From positions 14,044,501-14,108,500 of the forward strand of contig NC_135558.1 of NCBI RefSeq assembly GCF_964340395.1: a stretch of DNA of 64,000 nt, written 5' to 3'. A program made the position numbers and the translations under genes. Under the pieces are notes generated by a model. That model saw only the letters and a program-made list of their open reading frames with translations. It ran no database searches and was not told the origin of the DNA. This document shows positions 63,240 through 64,000 of this stretch, one piece after another (position 1 is the stretch's first letter; each line of letters starts with the position of its first letter). The DNA is from Glandiceps talaboti (taxonomy: Eukaryota > Hemichordata > Enteropneusta > Spengelidae).

Positions 63240-64000
<761 letters not shown>

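Overview
This is animal nuclear DNA. It has split genes with GT-AG introns, is AT-rich, and carries a very large load of microsatellites, satellite-like tandem repeats and non-autonomous transposons. No prokaryotic, organellar or viral genes were seen. The two recognisable genes (an NWD-type WD-repeat protein and a BK-channel beta subunit) point to an invertebrate, most likely a deuterostome such as a hemichordate, cephalochordate or echinoderm. That placement is inference, because the sequence does not name the species.

Layout. (1) 1-5309, + strand: the last five exons of a NACHT/WD-repeat protein of the NWD1/NWD2 type. The gene enters from the left, and its last 835 codons are present with every splice phase consistent. 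Intron 2 holds a foldback element. (2) 5310-12160: 3' flank made of a CAG/CTG-rich minisatellite and at least five different tandem-repeat families, plus a small inverted repeat with CTCF-like ends. (3) 12160-27158: mostly unannotatable AT-rich DNA with microsatellites and one MITE copy. (4) 27159-52369, - strand: a two-exon gene for a calcium-activated (BK) potassium channel beta subunit-like protein of 221 residues. Its 24.5-kb intron is packed with microsatellites, a complete hammerhead ribozyme motif (28412-28456), a tRNA-derived SINE, a decayed LINE 3' end, a second MITE, and a tandemly duplicated exon-like segment whose reading frame and splice sites are preserved in both copies. (5) 52370-64000: upstream side of the beta-subunit gene, with a 494-bp terminal-inverted-repeat element containing a tRNA-like sequence, a 166-bp palindrome built from two hammerhead-derived arms around (AT)n, a CRE/ETS promoter-like patch, a pentanucleotide (CACAA)n array of about 580 bp, and a third MITE.

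The two genes converge and have no obvious functional link. The NWD-type protein would act in the cytoplasm as a WD-repeat scaffold attached to a NACHT ATPase encoded to the left of the window. The beta subunit would sit in the plasma membrane and tune a Slo1/BK channel. The most noteworthy items are the hammerhead ribozyme and its palindromic relatives, the invertebrate BK beta subunit, the frame-preserving exon duplication, and the PIF/Harbinger-like MITE family with TWA target-site duplications.
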